A stretch of DNA of 64,000 nt from assembly GCF_000001735.4 (NCBI RefSeq), contig NC_003076.8:1178001-1242000 (forward strand), given 5' to 3'. Shown here in pieces: positions 49,501 to 61,165 of this stretch; the stretch's first letter is position 1, and every line of letters starts with the position of its first letter. Position numbers and translations under genes: made by a program. This DNA is from Arabidopsis thaliana (taxonomy: Eukaryota > Streptophyta > Magnoliopsida > Brassicales > Brassicaceae). The notes beneath the pieces were generated by a model that was given only the letters and a program-made list of their open reading frames with translations, was not told where the DNA came from and searched no databases.

Positions 49501-50399
49501 CTGAACATGTCTCTAGGATCAAACCGAGGCTACAAGATCCATCTTTCAAGCCTAAGAGCAGTCACATAGTTGCCACCCTCCACAATTTCTTAGATTTGTT
49601 ACGCATCAGATACTCTTCACCTCTCTTTCGTTTAGATACAGCAAGGGCTATACAGGTCAGGATGACTACTGTTTAATAAATTCTCTACACTGGGTTCTCT
49701 GCTATGAATTATTATCCTTCTTTTGCTATGCCATAAAATACTACCAGAAGCTCATGCAGGTTCTAAGTGACTTATCGGTGGTTGTATTGACTCATTCACA
49801 ATCACCGCAAATGAGATAAGAGATCTCAAAAACTTGTGGACTGATATGACCTCTATTTTTTTTTTCCTCAGGAGCGAGTGCGATTTCATAACACAGGCCC
49901 CTCATCAATCCCTGGTGCCATTGTCATGAGCATTGAAGATGGTCACAGAGGCATCCCAAGTGTATCTCAGATCGATCCAATGTAAGCAAGAAAAAAAAAA
50001 ACAACTCGACAAATCTTTCAAAGCTTCATATATGTAGACATTGTTCAGTAATGGTGCTGTTACCCCTACAGCTACTCACTCATTGTGGTAATCTTCAATG
50101 CACGCCCGTCTGAGTTCTCATATCCCAGTCCCGCTCTAAAAGACAGGAAGCTCGAATTACACCCGGTTCAGGTAAATCACGCATCACAGAAAATAGAACA
50201 ATATCACAAGCTTTCACCTTTCAGTTTGTTGTGTATTAGAAAAGTTGTAAGATCTCTAAGCGATAAGTTAACTCTGAGTGACTAACAGGTGATGTCAGCC
50301 GATGAAATAGTCAAGAAATCAGTTTACGACTCGTTTTCTGGGGGCTTCACTGTACCGGCAAGAACAACGACGGTGTTTGTTGAATCGCGGAATGGTTGA
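43566..50399 (+). CDS. LDA: Limit dextrinase / pullulanase-type starch debranching enzyme
   Basis: Plastid GH13 enzyme (At5g04360; also LDA1 or PU1) that hydrolyses alpha-1,6 branches of limit dextrins and helps debranch starch. It has more than 20 exons; the first is 43566-43805 and the second 43897-44038, and the last stop is TGA 50397-50399. The product is about 960 residues. The N-terminus (about 65 residues) is rich in Ser, Arg and Thr with few acidic residues, a transit peptide. A CBM48-like domain follows ([20 protein letters not shown]). The pullulanase signature YNWGYNP is split by an intron at about 46156. GH13 conserved regions are present: I, LDVVYNH (about 46540); [12 protein letters not shown] with the nucleophile Asp at 47054-47056; [12 protein letters not shown] with the acid Glu at 47429-47431; [12 protein letters not shown] with Asp at 48698-48700. 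All catalytic residues are intact. Confidence 0.93.
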
Positions 50400-50559
50400 A
50401 ATTTATCCTTTATAGCAATAACAGGTAAATGTTCTGTTCCATAATATTCTCTCAAGAACATGGCTTGTCTTTAATATAATGCCTCGAAATTTAATATTTT
50501 CTATATAATTTTGGCTCACTATCATCTTATTAGTTTTAACTTCATTATATGTATCTCTA

Positions 50560-50770
50560 TAAAGATTGTCAGATTGACTAAGCTCGAATGAGGAATTGTT
50601 TACTGCAACAACTCTCGGCGTGTTTCACATTTAAGATATGTCCCACTCCTATATATAAAATATAGTGGATTTCTTCAAATTTGGGCGATATTGTTATCCA
50701 ATTTTATAGGGATTGCTGTCATTTGTTATCCAAATCTCTCTGTCACCTAGTCTTCGAGGTGAAAAAATCA
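50560..50770 (+). pseudogene. SABATH methyltransferase relic A (promoter plus exon 4 end)
   Basis: The part at 50563-50655 (AAGATTGTCAGATTG...GGCGTGTTTCACATT...AAGATATGTCCCA) matches the NAMT1 promoter at 53837-53920 closely. About 25 bp further, 50685-50760 matches the end of SABATH exon 4 (GCGATATTGTTATCC, GATTGCTGTCA, CACCTAGTCTTCGAG, then a GTGA donor). Exons 1-3 and exon 5 are missing. So this is an internally deleted tandem copy, not a working gene. Confidence 0.7.
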
Positions 50771-52117
50771 TTAGATATCCACATTTGTTCAACTTTTTAA
50801 AGGACATGATTGGTTGGGGAAATTTATAAAGTCACTAAAAGCTACAGCTCCAAAATTAAAACAATTATGTTAGCACGGCTGATCAAACCTCTTCGTCTTG
50901 TTCCACGGTCATGTAGCACATGATTTTGATGAATATCGATAACTGAGAGTTTAGGGTTTCGGTGGAAATTGGAATGGACACGTTTTTTCTTATATACGTA
51001 TCACGTTTTGGTTTTGACTCCAATCAATGGTTTAAATCAAAACATTTCGGATTGGCTATTTTGACAGCGCAAAAAAGAAACAACCAAAAGTCCGATTGGG
51101 CTAAACCGGAGATACCCAATTTTGGTCACATACTAAAAACTGCCCCTCATAAGTGTGCAACATTGGTTGCATTACAGAATTGACATTACAGTATTGGCTT
51201 AGAGCTCTACCGTACATGAGGAAAACCAAGAGCGGTTCGAAGTCGTGGATGTTCAAACAAAAGAGCGGTTAGTACAAGAGAGCAAAATGAGATTTACACA
51301 TTCGTACTATATAATATAATACAAATATATATACATGAATAAATGATAAAATATTTTTTACAGCAAACTTTGTTATATATATATATATATATTTTTTTTT
51401 ATTGGATATTACTACATTGTATGAATATCCATGAAATATTTAAATTTCGTTAAAAATGCCGTAGATATCCAAGCAAAATAGGCATAGACGCTTTAGACTG
51501 TCTAAGCGGTTTAGGCGGACAAAAAAATTGGTGATCCGAGTTCTTTTTAATATGGTTGCAAAGATGCTCTTCTACATCATTTCATTATTAGCGTTCATTT
51601 GAGAACATAGCCATTTGTACACTTGGTCTCAGATTAATCATTTCTAACAATTATGTAGATTTTGGTCGTTTTCTCTCTGTACAAATTGTGAACAAACTGC
51701 CTATTGTTTGCATATAGCTCTTATATTTGCATAGCTCATTTTTTTTGCCTTTGAATCAACTGCGCATATAGCTCTTACGATGTGTTATGTTGTTTTATGT
51801 TGACTCTCGTTTCAAAATTTACTTCTATTATAGTACATTAACATTAACATTATTTTCTAAAACCTACGTACCAATGTAATATCCTCTCATCATGTAAGGT
51901 CAAATCCTCTCATCATCCTGATGCTAAATCTTCTGATCTTCCTAAGGTTCACTTTACCATCTTATCTCTAAATTATCATTCATCAGCTCTGCTAATTTCC
52001 CTTGGTCTTTAGTAGATTTGACAGTCTCTCTTCTTTTTCCCATGTTGTAAGTCTTAAAAAAGAAAAAAACTGCCGACAAGAAAAAAAGAAGCTTCTAGCG
52101 GGAATAAGAAGAAAAGT

Positions 52118-52451
52118 ATGGCTGCTAAAGCACCAACTGGAGCTGAAGAAGCTGAACTTGCCTTGCTCGCAAGAAAGAAGCTAGTGACTTGCTCTTGCGA
52201 AGAAAGTTATGTACAGGAAGGTGAACAAGGAAGAGTACTGCAGCTTTCATGCTTATGAAGGGTTTCAGCGGGATCTCCAGAAACTTTTCAAAGAAAATGT
52301 GACTGCGGCTCTTGCTGGTGACAACCCGAAAACTCGAAAGGAGAGGGAAATGAAAGAGAATTTGAAACGAGCCAAGGAAGAGAAGAGGCAAAGTGACACT
52401 CTCAAAATGGCCGAGAACCGGATGAAGAACACGAGAATCAAGCCTCCATGA
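52118..52451 (+). pseudogene. Unrecognised ORF broken by a frameshift
   Basis: One frame from ATG 52118 gives MAAKAPTGAEEAELALLARK and stays open for a while. The other (+1) frame is open to TGA 52449-52451 and encodes YRKVNKEEYCSFHAYEGFQR, then KTRKEREMKENLKRAKEEKR, a strongly charged Lys/Glu helix. The two frames overlap near 52200 and together look like one ancestral protein of about 110 residues. No intron with good borders restores the frame. I do not recognise the family. It might be a processed pseudogene or a young gene with a short 80-residue product from ATG 52209. Confidence 0.4.
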
Positions 52452-52869
52452 TGATGGTGGTCTGGCAATGACAAGTTGATGATCTAGAATCTTAAGAGAA
52501 CTCCGATCCTAAACATATTTTACGAGGTTTTTTCCGATGAATATTGTTTCTTATTAATAAATTTTACTATATCTCCAGTTTTAGACATAATTGTTTTTTT
52601 TATTGGTCAATCTCAGTGGAATATTCTTATGTTGATTTGTTTGTTGCGATTATTTGCCAAAATCTTTTACAGTCTTCTAAATATTTAGCTTGGTCCATCT
52701 ATAATACTATAAAATGATCCACGCAATGCGTGAGTTTAATAATTTATTTTTAAAACTTAAATTATACATTGCATATGTATTTGTAGAAAAGGTTGTCGAG
52801 TTGATATCAGATCTCAAAGAGAAACATTTATTCAACACTATTAAGCAAGAAAGTTAAATTTAAGTATGT

Positions 52870-53030
52870 ATTGTTGATATTGGGCGACATTATTATCCAA
52901 TAGGGATTGTTGTCATTGGGCGACATTATTATCCAGTGACAAGTATACGTGATAACGTGTCTCAGCATGCTAGCTGCGGGAACAAAACGCCGGTCACTTT
53001 AGTCGTTTCATTGATTCGGAAATAATTTGT
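52870..53030 (+). pseudogene. SABATH methyltransferase relic B (exon 4 and exon 5 ends fused)
   Basis: 52885-52938 holds exon 4 text with a small duplication (GGGCGACATTATTATCCA twice around ATAGGGATTGTTGTCATT). It then jumps to the exon 5 end: CAAGTATACGTGATAACGTG, TCTCAGCATGCTAGCTGC, and CATTGATTCGGAAATAA with the stop. The best match is the second intact gene (58220-58317, GTGTCTCAGCATGCTAGCTG). Intron 4 and most of exon 5 are deleted. It is non-functional. Confidence 0.75.
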
Positions 53031-53929
53031 ATTATGGAGTACGGATATTAAGCCGTGTGCGACGTCAAAAACACCAAACATGGCTTGGATATCACTTTTG
53101 TGCATGTTGGTTCTGTTCCAGTAAGTGCTAGTGGTGTTGTCGTGTGAAACAAGACGTAACGGCATTGAAAAATGTCACAAATATACGAAAGTTCGTCCAA
53201 TAATTAAGTTTATTCTACACAATGACAAACATATTCAAGTTTATTCTACACAGTGACAAAAATCTTCCTACATATTTAATATATATCACTAAAATAATTT
53301 GTCTACCTCTTTTATTAACGTTTATTTAATTTTGTTTTGAACAAAACTTCTTTTATTAACTAAGAACTAAAAATAATATAATGCCACGTACTCCTTTGAT
53401 GTGCCGCGTAGTCCATCTTCTACTCTCTGTTTCTTTCAGATTTCTAAAAAGAAGATACAACATATTAAAGAAAAGGTCGAGTTTTCAAACACGTGTCTTC
53501 AACATATTTTTCTTTCCAACTTTTCGTTTAATATTATCGAGAATATCATGGTTGTTTGAGAATATCATGGGGTGTCGTACTTATTCTTCATGATCTTCAC
53601 TATATTATCCTACTTTACGACCAATGTCACTCACTTTACATAGTGTTTTGATTCTCTATCTATGAATAGAGATACGATATGAACTTTGAAATCATCATAA
53701 AAAACTCATCGTAAAAAAAAAAAACACTACACTAAGTTTTCTCTTATATAGAAACACTCGTTATTCTAATTTGCCACTATATCCATTTTTTGCTTATTTA
53801 TTTATTTGAATTTTTTTAAATTATATTAATCTCTGGAAAGATTGCAAGATTGGGTATGATTGAATGTGGAACTGTGTATCGCAACAACTCGGCGTGTTTC
53901 ACGTTCAAGATATGTCCCAGTCCCACCTC

Positions 53930-53937
53930 TATAAATA
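53930..53937 (+). promoter_or_regulatory. TATA box of NAMT1
   Basis: TATAAATA in CCTCTATAAATAAAACG, 90-97 bp before the ATG at 54027. The same block, with TATATATAAAATA, is present in relic A. Confidence 0.65.
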
Positions 53938-54026
53938 AAACGACTAAGAGGTAGCCTCCCTAAACAACATACCCATATTATAATAATTCTCGTTTTAGAA
54001 ATTTTTTGTCTTCAAATAGTGGAGAA

Positions 54027-55888
54027 ATGGATTCAAGATTCACCGATTCCACAACTACCTTAAGGTTCTTCTCACCAATTCATCTTCACATCATATAGTT
54101 GTATATGTGAATTTGACATAGATGTATTCATATTGGTATGATTGTATACGTATTTGTTTATGTGATGCATGCAGATGTAATGGTAAGAGTGAAAATGAGA
54201 GGAAAAACGGCGATGAAGAAAGAATTAGTAAATACTCCTTTGTGAGTCCACTGTGTATGCGTGGAGGAGATGGATACAATAGTTACTCCAGCAATTCTCT
54301 TCTTCAGGTATTTTTTTTTATATATATTTCTTTCATTTTTATAAGACTTATCCATGCCGAAATTTAGAGTCACATTAGTTATTTTGTTGTTTTGGTTTTT
54401 TTCGGTTTGTTGAATCCATGATTAAACTGAAACCGAATTTTCTTTTGTAGAACCAAATTGGTTCATCAGTTTGTTTTGGTGCGATTTTGGATACAACGAG
54501 TTAAAAACAAAAATAATTAATTTAGTTAATTTGATTGAGTTTACATTACAGTGGTTCTCTACTGAACTAACAAGTTGTTAATTTGTTTCTTTTTATATTT
54601 TTGTGTTTTCAGAGAAGAGTGTTATCAAAGGCTAAACCGGTATTGGTTAAGAACACAAAGGACCTGATGATAAACTTAAACTTTCCTACATACATTAAAG
54701 TAGCTGATTTGGGCTGTTCATCAGGACAGAATACGTTCTTGGCAATGTCTGAAATTATCAATACAATCAATGTGTTTTGTCAACAGAGGAACCAAAACCC
54801 ACCAGAAATAGATTGTTGTCTAAATGATCTCCCTAGTAACGATTTTAACACAACGTTCAAATTCATACAATTCTTCAATGGGATGAACATCACGAGCAAA
54901 GAATCATACTTTGTCTATGGAGTCCCCGGTTCTTTCTACTCGAGGCTCTTCCCTCGGAGGAGTCTTCATTTCGTACATTCCTCTTATGGTCTCCATTGGC
55001 TCTCTAAGGTATGATAAGTGTTGAGACTTTATTTATAACATTCTATGTATAGAAATTGATTAATTTGATGATTTTAAAATTGCTATATATAATGCTAAAA
55101 CTATTTGATTGTAAGGTTCCTGAAGGGCTTGAGAAGAATAAGATGAGTGTGTACATCACAAATTCAAGTCCTCTAAGCACATACAAGGCTTACTTAAATC
55201 AATTCCAAAGAGATTTTGCGACATTCCTTAAACTGCGTTCTGAAGAGATGGTTTCTAATGGACGCATGGTTCTCACTTTCATTGGTCGAAACACTATTGA
55301 TAATCCATTGCATAGAGATTGTTGTCACTTTTGGACATTATTATCCAAATCTCTTCGTGACCTAGTCGCCGAGGTATGTATATAAATCAAAACATTTTTT
55401 TGTTAACATAATCAATATATGTTAAGGAGTTTCAACTGTGAAATGCTCTATGTTAGTGTTGGTTTTCTTCATATTTCCGATGTGAAATCCTAACAATTTG
55501 GTCATCATATTTTATTGTATAGGGCCTTGTGAGTGCATCAAAGGTAGATTCATTCTACTTACCGTTTTATGACCCCAACGAAAAAGAAATAAAGGAGATG
55601 GTACAGAAAGAAGGTTCCTTTGAAATCAGAGACTTGGAGACACATGGATATGATCTTGGCCATTGTAACCAAGACGAGTCAAAGAGAAGTAAATCAGGGC
55701 AAAATGAAGCTAATTACATCAGAGCGGTGAGTGAACCACTGCTTGCGGCTCACTTTGGAGATGCCATTATCAACATATTGTTTAACAAGTTTGCATGTCA
55801 TGTGTCTCAACATGTTAGTTGCAGGAACAAAACGACCGTCAGCATAGTCGTTTCACTGACTAAGAAAAAAACTTTCCTCATGTCCTAA
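54027..55888 (+). CDS. NAMT1: SABATH carboxyl methyltransferase NAMT1
   Basis: S-adenosylmethionine-dependent methyltransferase that methylates nicotinic acid at the carboxyl group; it is related to salicylate/benzoate methyltransferases. Exons are 54027-54064, 54175-54307, 54613-55008, 55116-55373 and 55523-55888, giving 396 residues with continuous phase. Exon 2 carries the family start of the mature fold (CMRGGDGYNSYSSNSLLQ). The SAM-binding loop is VADLGCSSGQNTFL (about residues 85-98), then LNDLPSNDFNTTFK and GVPGSFYSRLFPRRSLHFVHS, which line the substrate pocket. SSYGLHWLS is followed by the exon 3-4 junction. Exon 5 ends with VSQHVSCRNKTTVSIVVSL. It lies in a tandem cluster with the next gene and two relics. 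At5g04370 by order. Confidence 0.92.
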
Positions 55889-56775
55889 AGTTTAATCTTG
55901 GCGATTAGTGTGGAGTAATTCTTTTTTCAAGTTTATGTTACATATTAAAATTTGGAAAAGAACATAGAGATTGATGCGATTATATTACAAGTGGTCTAGT
56001 GATTTGTATTAGGGTTGTGGTACTGGCTATTGGAATTTCTCAAGTGGTACTAGCTATCGGAATTTGTATTAGAATTTTTTTCATGTTTTTTTAATTTATT
56101 CACACAGTATTTGAAATCACTTTCCAATAAATCATCCGTTATTTAGTAAATTGTTATACTTCAGTCACGCTTTAAAATTCTCTTACGATGATGAATTGTT
56201 GAAAATTTGAGTTGAATTGTGACATCGATTTTAAAATCTACTATTATTTTAACTTACTTGTTACACCATTATTTTTTTCAAAAATCATGAGCTTTATAGT
56301 GACGACTTCTCTTAGATGAAATCAAATATACACTTGTAAAATGAAATCAAGTTTTCATGCTAATACTCACCACATCATTTCTACAAAGAAGTTTAAGGAC
56401 AAAAAAACATTGATTTTTAAAAAATGTTTTAAAAACGTTTACTGTATGATTTCATTTAGTTGGATGAAATCAATTGGTACATGTACGTAGAAATTAGCAA
56501 TTCCCTTTTTTCTTTCAGATAATAGATTTATATGTGAATGATGAGGCATGGACCATATGAGACAAAAAGAAGATATAAAGAACGAAAGACAACATACATT
56601 TGTTTTCCTTTTCCTTTGCCATCAGTCGTGACCTAAACCACATATTATTTTGGTCCCAAATAAGACTTCAAATTCATAAATGATGAAGTTTCCAGATGTA
56701 TACAATGAAGGCTTCGAAGTGCATGCAGCCTCCTTCAACATAAATCAGTTTAATTTATTTTCTTGAAATATAACA
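55889..56775. other. Intergenic between the two SABATH genes
   Basis: AT-rich spacer with the NAMT1 3' UTR and the promoter of the next gene. Repeated ACTGGCTATTGGAATTTCT/ACTAGCTATCGGAATTTGT near 56020-56060. No coding signal. Confidence 0.5.
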
Positions 56776-58317
56776 ATGGTTCAAGAAATAAAAGTCACCA
56801 ATCCTTACTCAAGGTTTTTTGTTCTCTCCAATTCATCAACAAAGCATATAGAATATTATACGAATGTGTATTACATAGATGTATGTCTCTGTGTTTAATA
56901 TTATGCAGGTGTGATTGTAAAAGTGAGTATAAAGTGGATGAAGAGAGAAGTAGTAAATATCCTTTTGTGGGTGCTCTATGTATGAATGGTGGAGATGTAG
57001 ACAACAGTTACACCACCAAGTCTCTTCTTCAGGTTCTTTCTTCTTCTCTACATATAGTATATGTTTCTATAAGACATGCATACACAAATTAAAGTATCAT
57101 TTCTTAACATGTGTTTTATCTATGTTTTCAGAAAAGAGTTTTATCAATAACCAATCCGATCTTAGTTAAAAACACAGAGGAAATGTTGACAAACTTGGAC
57201 TTTCCTAAATGCATTAAGGTAGCCGATTTAGGTTGTTCTTCAGGACAAAACACGTTTTTGGCCATGTCTGAGATCGTCAACACAATCAATGTATTGTGTC
57301 AAAAATGGAACCAAAGCCGGCCGGAGATAGATTGTTGTTTGAATGATCTCCCTACTAACGATTTCAACACAACGTTCAAGTTCATAACTTTCTTCAACAA
57401 GAAACTCACAAGCAACGGATCGTGCTTCGTCTCTGGAGTCCCTGGTTCCTTTTACTCGAGGCTCTTCCCTCGCAAGAGTCTCCATTTCATATATTCAATT
57501 TACAGTATTCATTTCCTCTCTAAGGTCTTACATATACTTTCTTTCATTTTTCACTTATTTGAATTTCCTTACAAGCAAAAAGCCTATAATTAATGATGTT
57601 ATTATGAACTTGTAAGGTTCCCGATGGATTGGAGAAGAACAAGATGAGTGTGTACATAACAAGTTCAAGTCCTCTAAGTGAATACAAGGCTTACTTGAAT
57701 CAATTCAAAAGAGATTTTACAACATTTCTAAGAATGCGTTCTGAAGAGATGGTACATAATGGACGTATGGTTCTCACACTAATCGGCAGAAACACTCTAG
57801 ATAATCCATTGTATAGGGATTGTTGTCATTGTTGGACATTGTTATCCAATTCTCTCCGTGACTTAGTCTTCGAGGTATCAAATTATTACATATATATAGA
57901 ACTTTGAATATGTTAACCGATGGTTTCAAATATTTTGTCTTTTGTTATCTACTTACATAGGGTCTTTTGAGTGCGTCAAAGGTATATTCGTTCAAAATGC
58001 CATTTTATGATCCGAATGAGGAAGAAGTGAAGGAGATTATAAGAAATGAGGGATCCTTCCAAATAAATGACTTGGAGATGCATGAATTTGATCTCGGCCA
58101 TAGTAAGGAGAAATGTAGCTTACAATCACACAAAGCTAAAGCAGGGCAAAAAGAAGCTAGTTGTATACGAGCGGTGACTGAAACAATGCTCGTAGCTCAC
58201 TTTGGAGATGACATTATCGATGCATTGTTTCACAAGTATGCACATCATGTGTCTCAGCATGCTAGCTGCAGGGTAAAAACGAGTGTAACTCTAATAGTTT
58301 CACTGGTTCGGAAATAA
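56776..58317 (+). CDS. SABATH carboxyl methyltransferase, tandem paralogue of NAMT1
   Basis: Exons are 56776-56813, 56909-57032, 57132-57524, 57617-57874 and 57961-58317, giving 389 residues. Exon phases equal those of NAMT1, and exon 1 (38 nt) and exon 4 (258 nt) have the same length in both. The start ATG at 56776 (MVQEIKVTNPYSR) has the same 38-nt first exon length. The product keeps VADLGCSSGQNTFL, LNDLPTNDFNTTFK and GVPGSFYSRLFPRKS. Substrate-pocket positions differ: the NAMT1 HSSYGLHWLS segment is YSIYSIHFLS here, so the aromatic Trp that stacks on salicylate-type substrates in family members is replaced by Phe. A different substrate or loss of activity is possible. At5g04380 by order; substrate unknown to me. 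Confidence 0.9.
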
Positions 58318-61165
58318 CTTTTACCATGGATTAATGATTGATTAGTGTGTGATGCAAAGTTTCCTTCAAAATTAATACTCATCGAATTGTCATATGACTC
58401 ATATCGTGTAGTATTTTTTGTTTTTTTGTTAAACATCTTGTTGAATTTTTCCAACATATATATTGTTGTTTGATTCTGTTAATGTGAACTATGCATTTAT
58501 ATAATATTTATGAAATAATATTCTATCCAAAAATCAAACATATGTTAAAATGGACTCATTATTTGTATATCCGAAAAACTGAATTCGAATTTGAATCAAA
58601 GCAAAAATTATAAACTTATCTATAGCTAAAACCTCCATTTATTTGAAAACTAAAGATATATTTGATTTAAAATCGAATACAAATCGAAACTGTTATAGAA
58701 AAGAGTGGTGTGCTTAAAACAATTGTGTGTGGTCGTACTAAAGGAACGTGCGACCATGAAATAGACACAAATACTATTAAGAAGAAGAGACTCACACTCG
58801 ATAATGGTCAGAGAGCCGACTTGTGCTCCTTAACGCTCCCACCACGGCACCACCCTCTCTCGCTCTATTAATCAACAACATACAATCAAACCAAAATCAA
58901 ATTACGTTACAAAATTGTCACGAAATAATTAAAGAAAAGAATTCAGTTCATATGTTATATAAAATACATTAATTGATACCAACCGGAGCTTGTAATAATG
59001 TGATATATTACTATTGTTGGTATGATGTAACTCGAGCTTTATTAAATCCGTAAGTGTGTGTGTGAGTTATAGACGAAAAGAAAATAATTTATGAAAGTAA
59101 ATTTATATAATTAGTAGTTATATATATATAGCTAATATAATATAATGATTACATGCAGTCCATGTTATCTAGTCGGTATACTCTTCCCTCATCATTGGGA
59201 TTAAGCAATAACTAGTCACGCTCTTTTCCGTTAGCCAATTATTTAGCTACTAACCAAGCCTCCCAACAGAGGGAGAGTAGACTTTCTATTATATATGTAG
59301 ATTTGTTGGCGTCAATTTAAACTATGTATACAACACAAAAAGAATCACATTTTCCATCATAAATTTTCAAATACATTTAGAGTTTTTGTAGGACAATTTT
59401 CAAATACTATGTATACAACACAAAAAGAATCACATTTTCCATCATAAATTTTCCATCTTCTGTTGTTCAATGTGAATGAAAATCTACGGAGATGGAGGAC
59501 AATTGTTGAGGATCATTTAAATGTTGATATAATCGGATAATATATACTCGAAATAAATAAAAATAGGTAATATAACTCTTGAAGATACGATGAGCTGCTC
59601 TTGTTGATTGCTTGGTACTTAGTAATATTCTTGACGTGGAATGGGTGCTCTTCACATCATGCATCCATTAACGGAATCTGTTATAATGTATATAGTTCCA
59701 TCTGCACATTACACACGCCAACGTGTGTTTATTTATAACATAACTTTGTATTAATCTGTCTATTTTAATATTTTATAACTTCATATTCCATAACTAAATG
59801 TGTTTATTTTCAATGTTATGGTGAAAGATTCTCTTAATGAAATTTGGAATATGATTACAGATAAGTAATAAATTTTATATATACTACTTTGCGACTACTT
59901 GTATTATTGTCTCAAGTCTTGCTTGAAGTCTTATCGTCGTAGCGTTAAGACAAATTAGTTGGACTTGAGTTTTTAGAGTCAATTTTACACAATTCTAGAT
60001 AACTAAAAGCAATACGTTTTTCTTCTTCTTTCAATATATACATATATTTACGTATACGTATACGTAGAAATATGGTAAACAAATAAATAAAATATAGAAA
60101 AGATGAAGATGGAGTGGAGTAATGGTAGAGAGAGAGGAGAAGGGAGAGCCGTAGATTCCGTGAGAGACAGGCTTGCATTTGCACTTATCATTACTCCAAA
60201 GTCCAAACCTTTCTCTTAACCTCTACTTCCGTTTTTCACCTTTCTTTTTCTTCATTCATAAAATAAGCATCACTTAACAGTCTAAAGCAATCAAAATAAT
60301 CGATGATTAACAAAATTCGTATACAAAATAATGTATATAACTAGAAAAAAACAATATGTGATTAGATATCATTTTCGTTTGGTTTAGTTTTTGTAGGAGT
60401 TTATAGTAGATGCGAACATGTTTAGATTTAAAAAAAAAAATAGAATAGTTTAATCAACTAAAATTACAAAACTAATAACATTCAGATAAATAAAATAGGA
60501 ACTAAAAATATAGTGTTGAATCATATAATTAGAAATACGTTTGTGTTTGAACAAAAAAAAATCTATCTTTTAATTTCTATTTTGAAGTGGTCAATATATG
60601 CCTAGAATTGGTTAAATTTTACTCATCAATCTAAAAACTAAATTGAACAAGAAAAACTAAAGACACTATTTTACATGTGATCACACCCCGAAGAAATAGT
60701 TATACAGAGTAAAAAAACGGGATAATGAGTGGAACAAACAAATATTTGTATAGAAATTGTCTAAAATTGTACATTTTTTGTTGGAAATTGTTACACACAC
60801 TCTTTCTCTCTCTTTATCTGATTGTAATGTGATTAGTTTGCCAAGTTGGGCAAATGGTAGAAGAGAGACAATAACAGAAGTACTAAAATTTAAGAGGCTA
60901 CAAAAGGACAAGTCCAAACATATTCACACACTCTCTCATATATTTTTGTTCTATATGTGTGGTGTACCTCTTTGACTCCTCTCTTCCTAAATCACTCACT
61001 ATTTATGTATCTATCTCTCCACACATCTCTCTCCATCCCACACACATCTTCCTCTTAACACATTACTATATATGCGGATCTCTCATCCTTAACTTATTCA
61101 TAATCAACAACACAAATCCTCTTCTCCTGATCCGATCTTCATCTTTGATCTTGAATCTCTTGCTA
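58318..61165. other. Intergenic between the SABATH cluster and the C2H2 gene
   Basis: Nearly 3 kb, AT-rich, with a 48-bp direct repeat at 59.3-59.45 kb and CT-rich leader sequence just before the C2H2 ATG (CTCTCTC near 60800 and 61030). A short imperfect hairpin (TGGTCGTAC...GTGCGACCA) is at about 58731-58757. No gene recognised. Confidence 0.5.
59321..59453. repeat. 48-bp direct repeat
   Basis: 59321-59368 and 59406-59453 are identical (ACTATGTATACAACACAAAA... to ...CATAAATTTTC), 85 bp apart. Intergenic; looks like a local duplication. Confidence 0.9.

Larger units (their letters stand above)
50400..54026. other. Degenerate interval between LDA and NAMT1
   Basis: Gene-poor 3.6 kb containing two SABATH relics, a frameshifted orphan ORF, and short repeats (all listed separately). 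A possible hAT-type end fragment (AAGCGGTTTAGGCGGAC near 51506) and a small palindrome (CCACGCAATGCGTGAG near 52721) were also noticed. The rest is AT-rich with nothing recognised. Confidence 0.5.

Noticed and set aside
51480-51525. GACGCTTTAGACTGTCTAAGCGG-like text as hAT element end
   Set aside because: Only one short segment, no terminal inverted repeat partner or 8-bp target duplication found.
52721-52736. Palindrome CCACGCAATGCGTGAG as a possible Helitron 3' hairpin on the minus strand
   Set aside because: No CTRR end at the right distance and no matching 5' end.
58731-58757. Small hairpin as a possible microRNA
   Set aside because: Stem of about 9 bp is far too short for a plant miRNA precursor.
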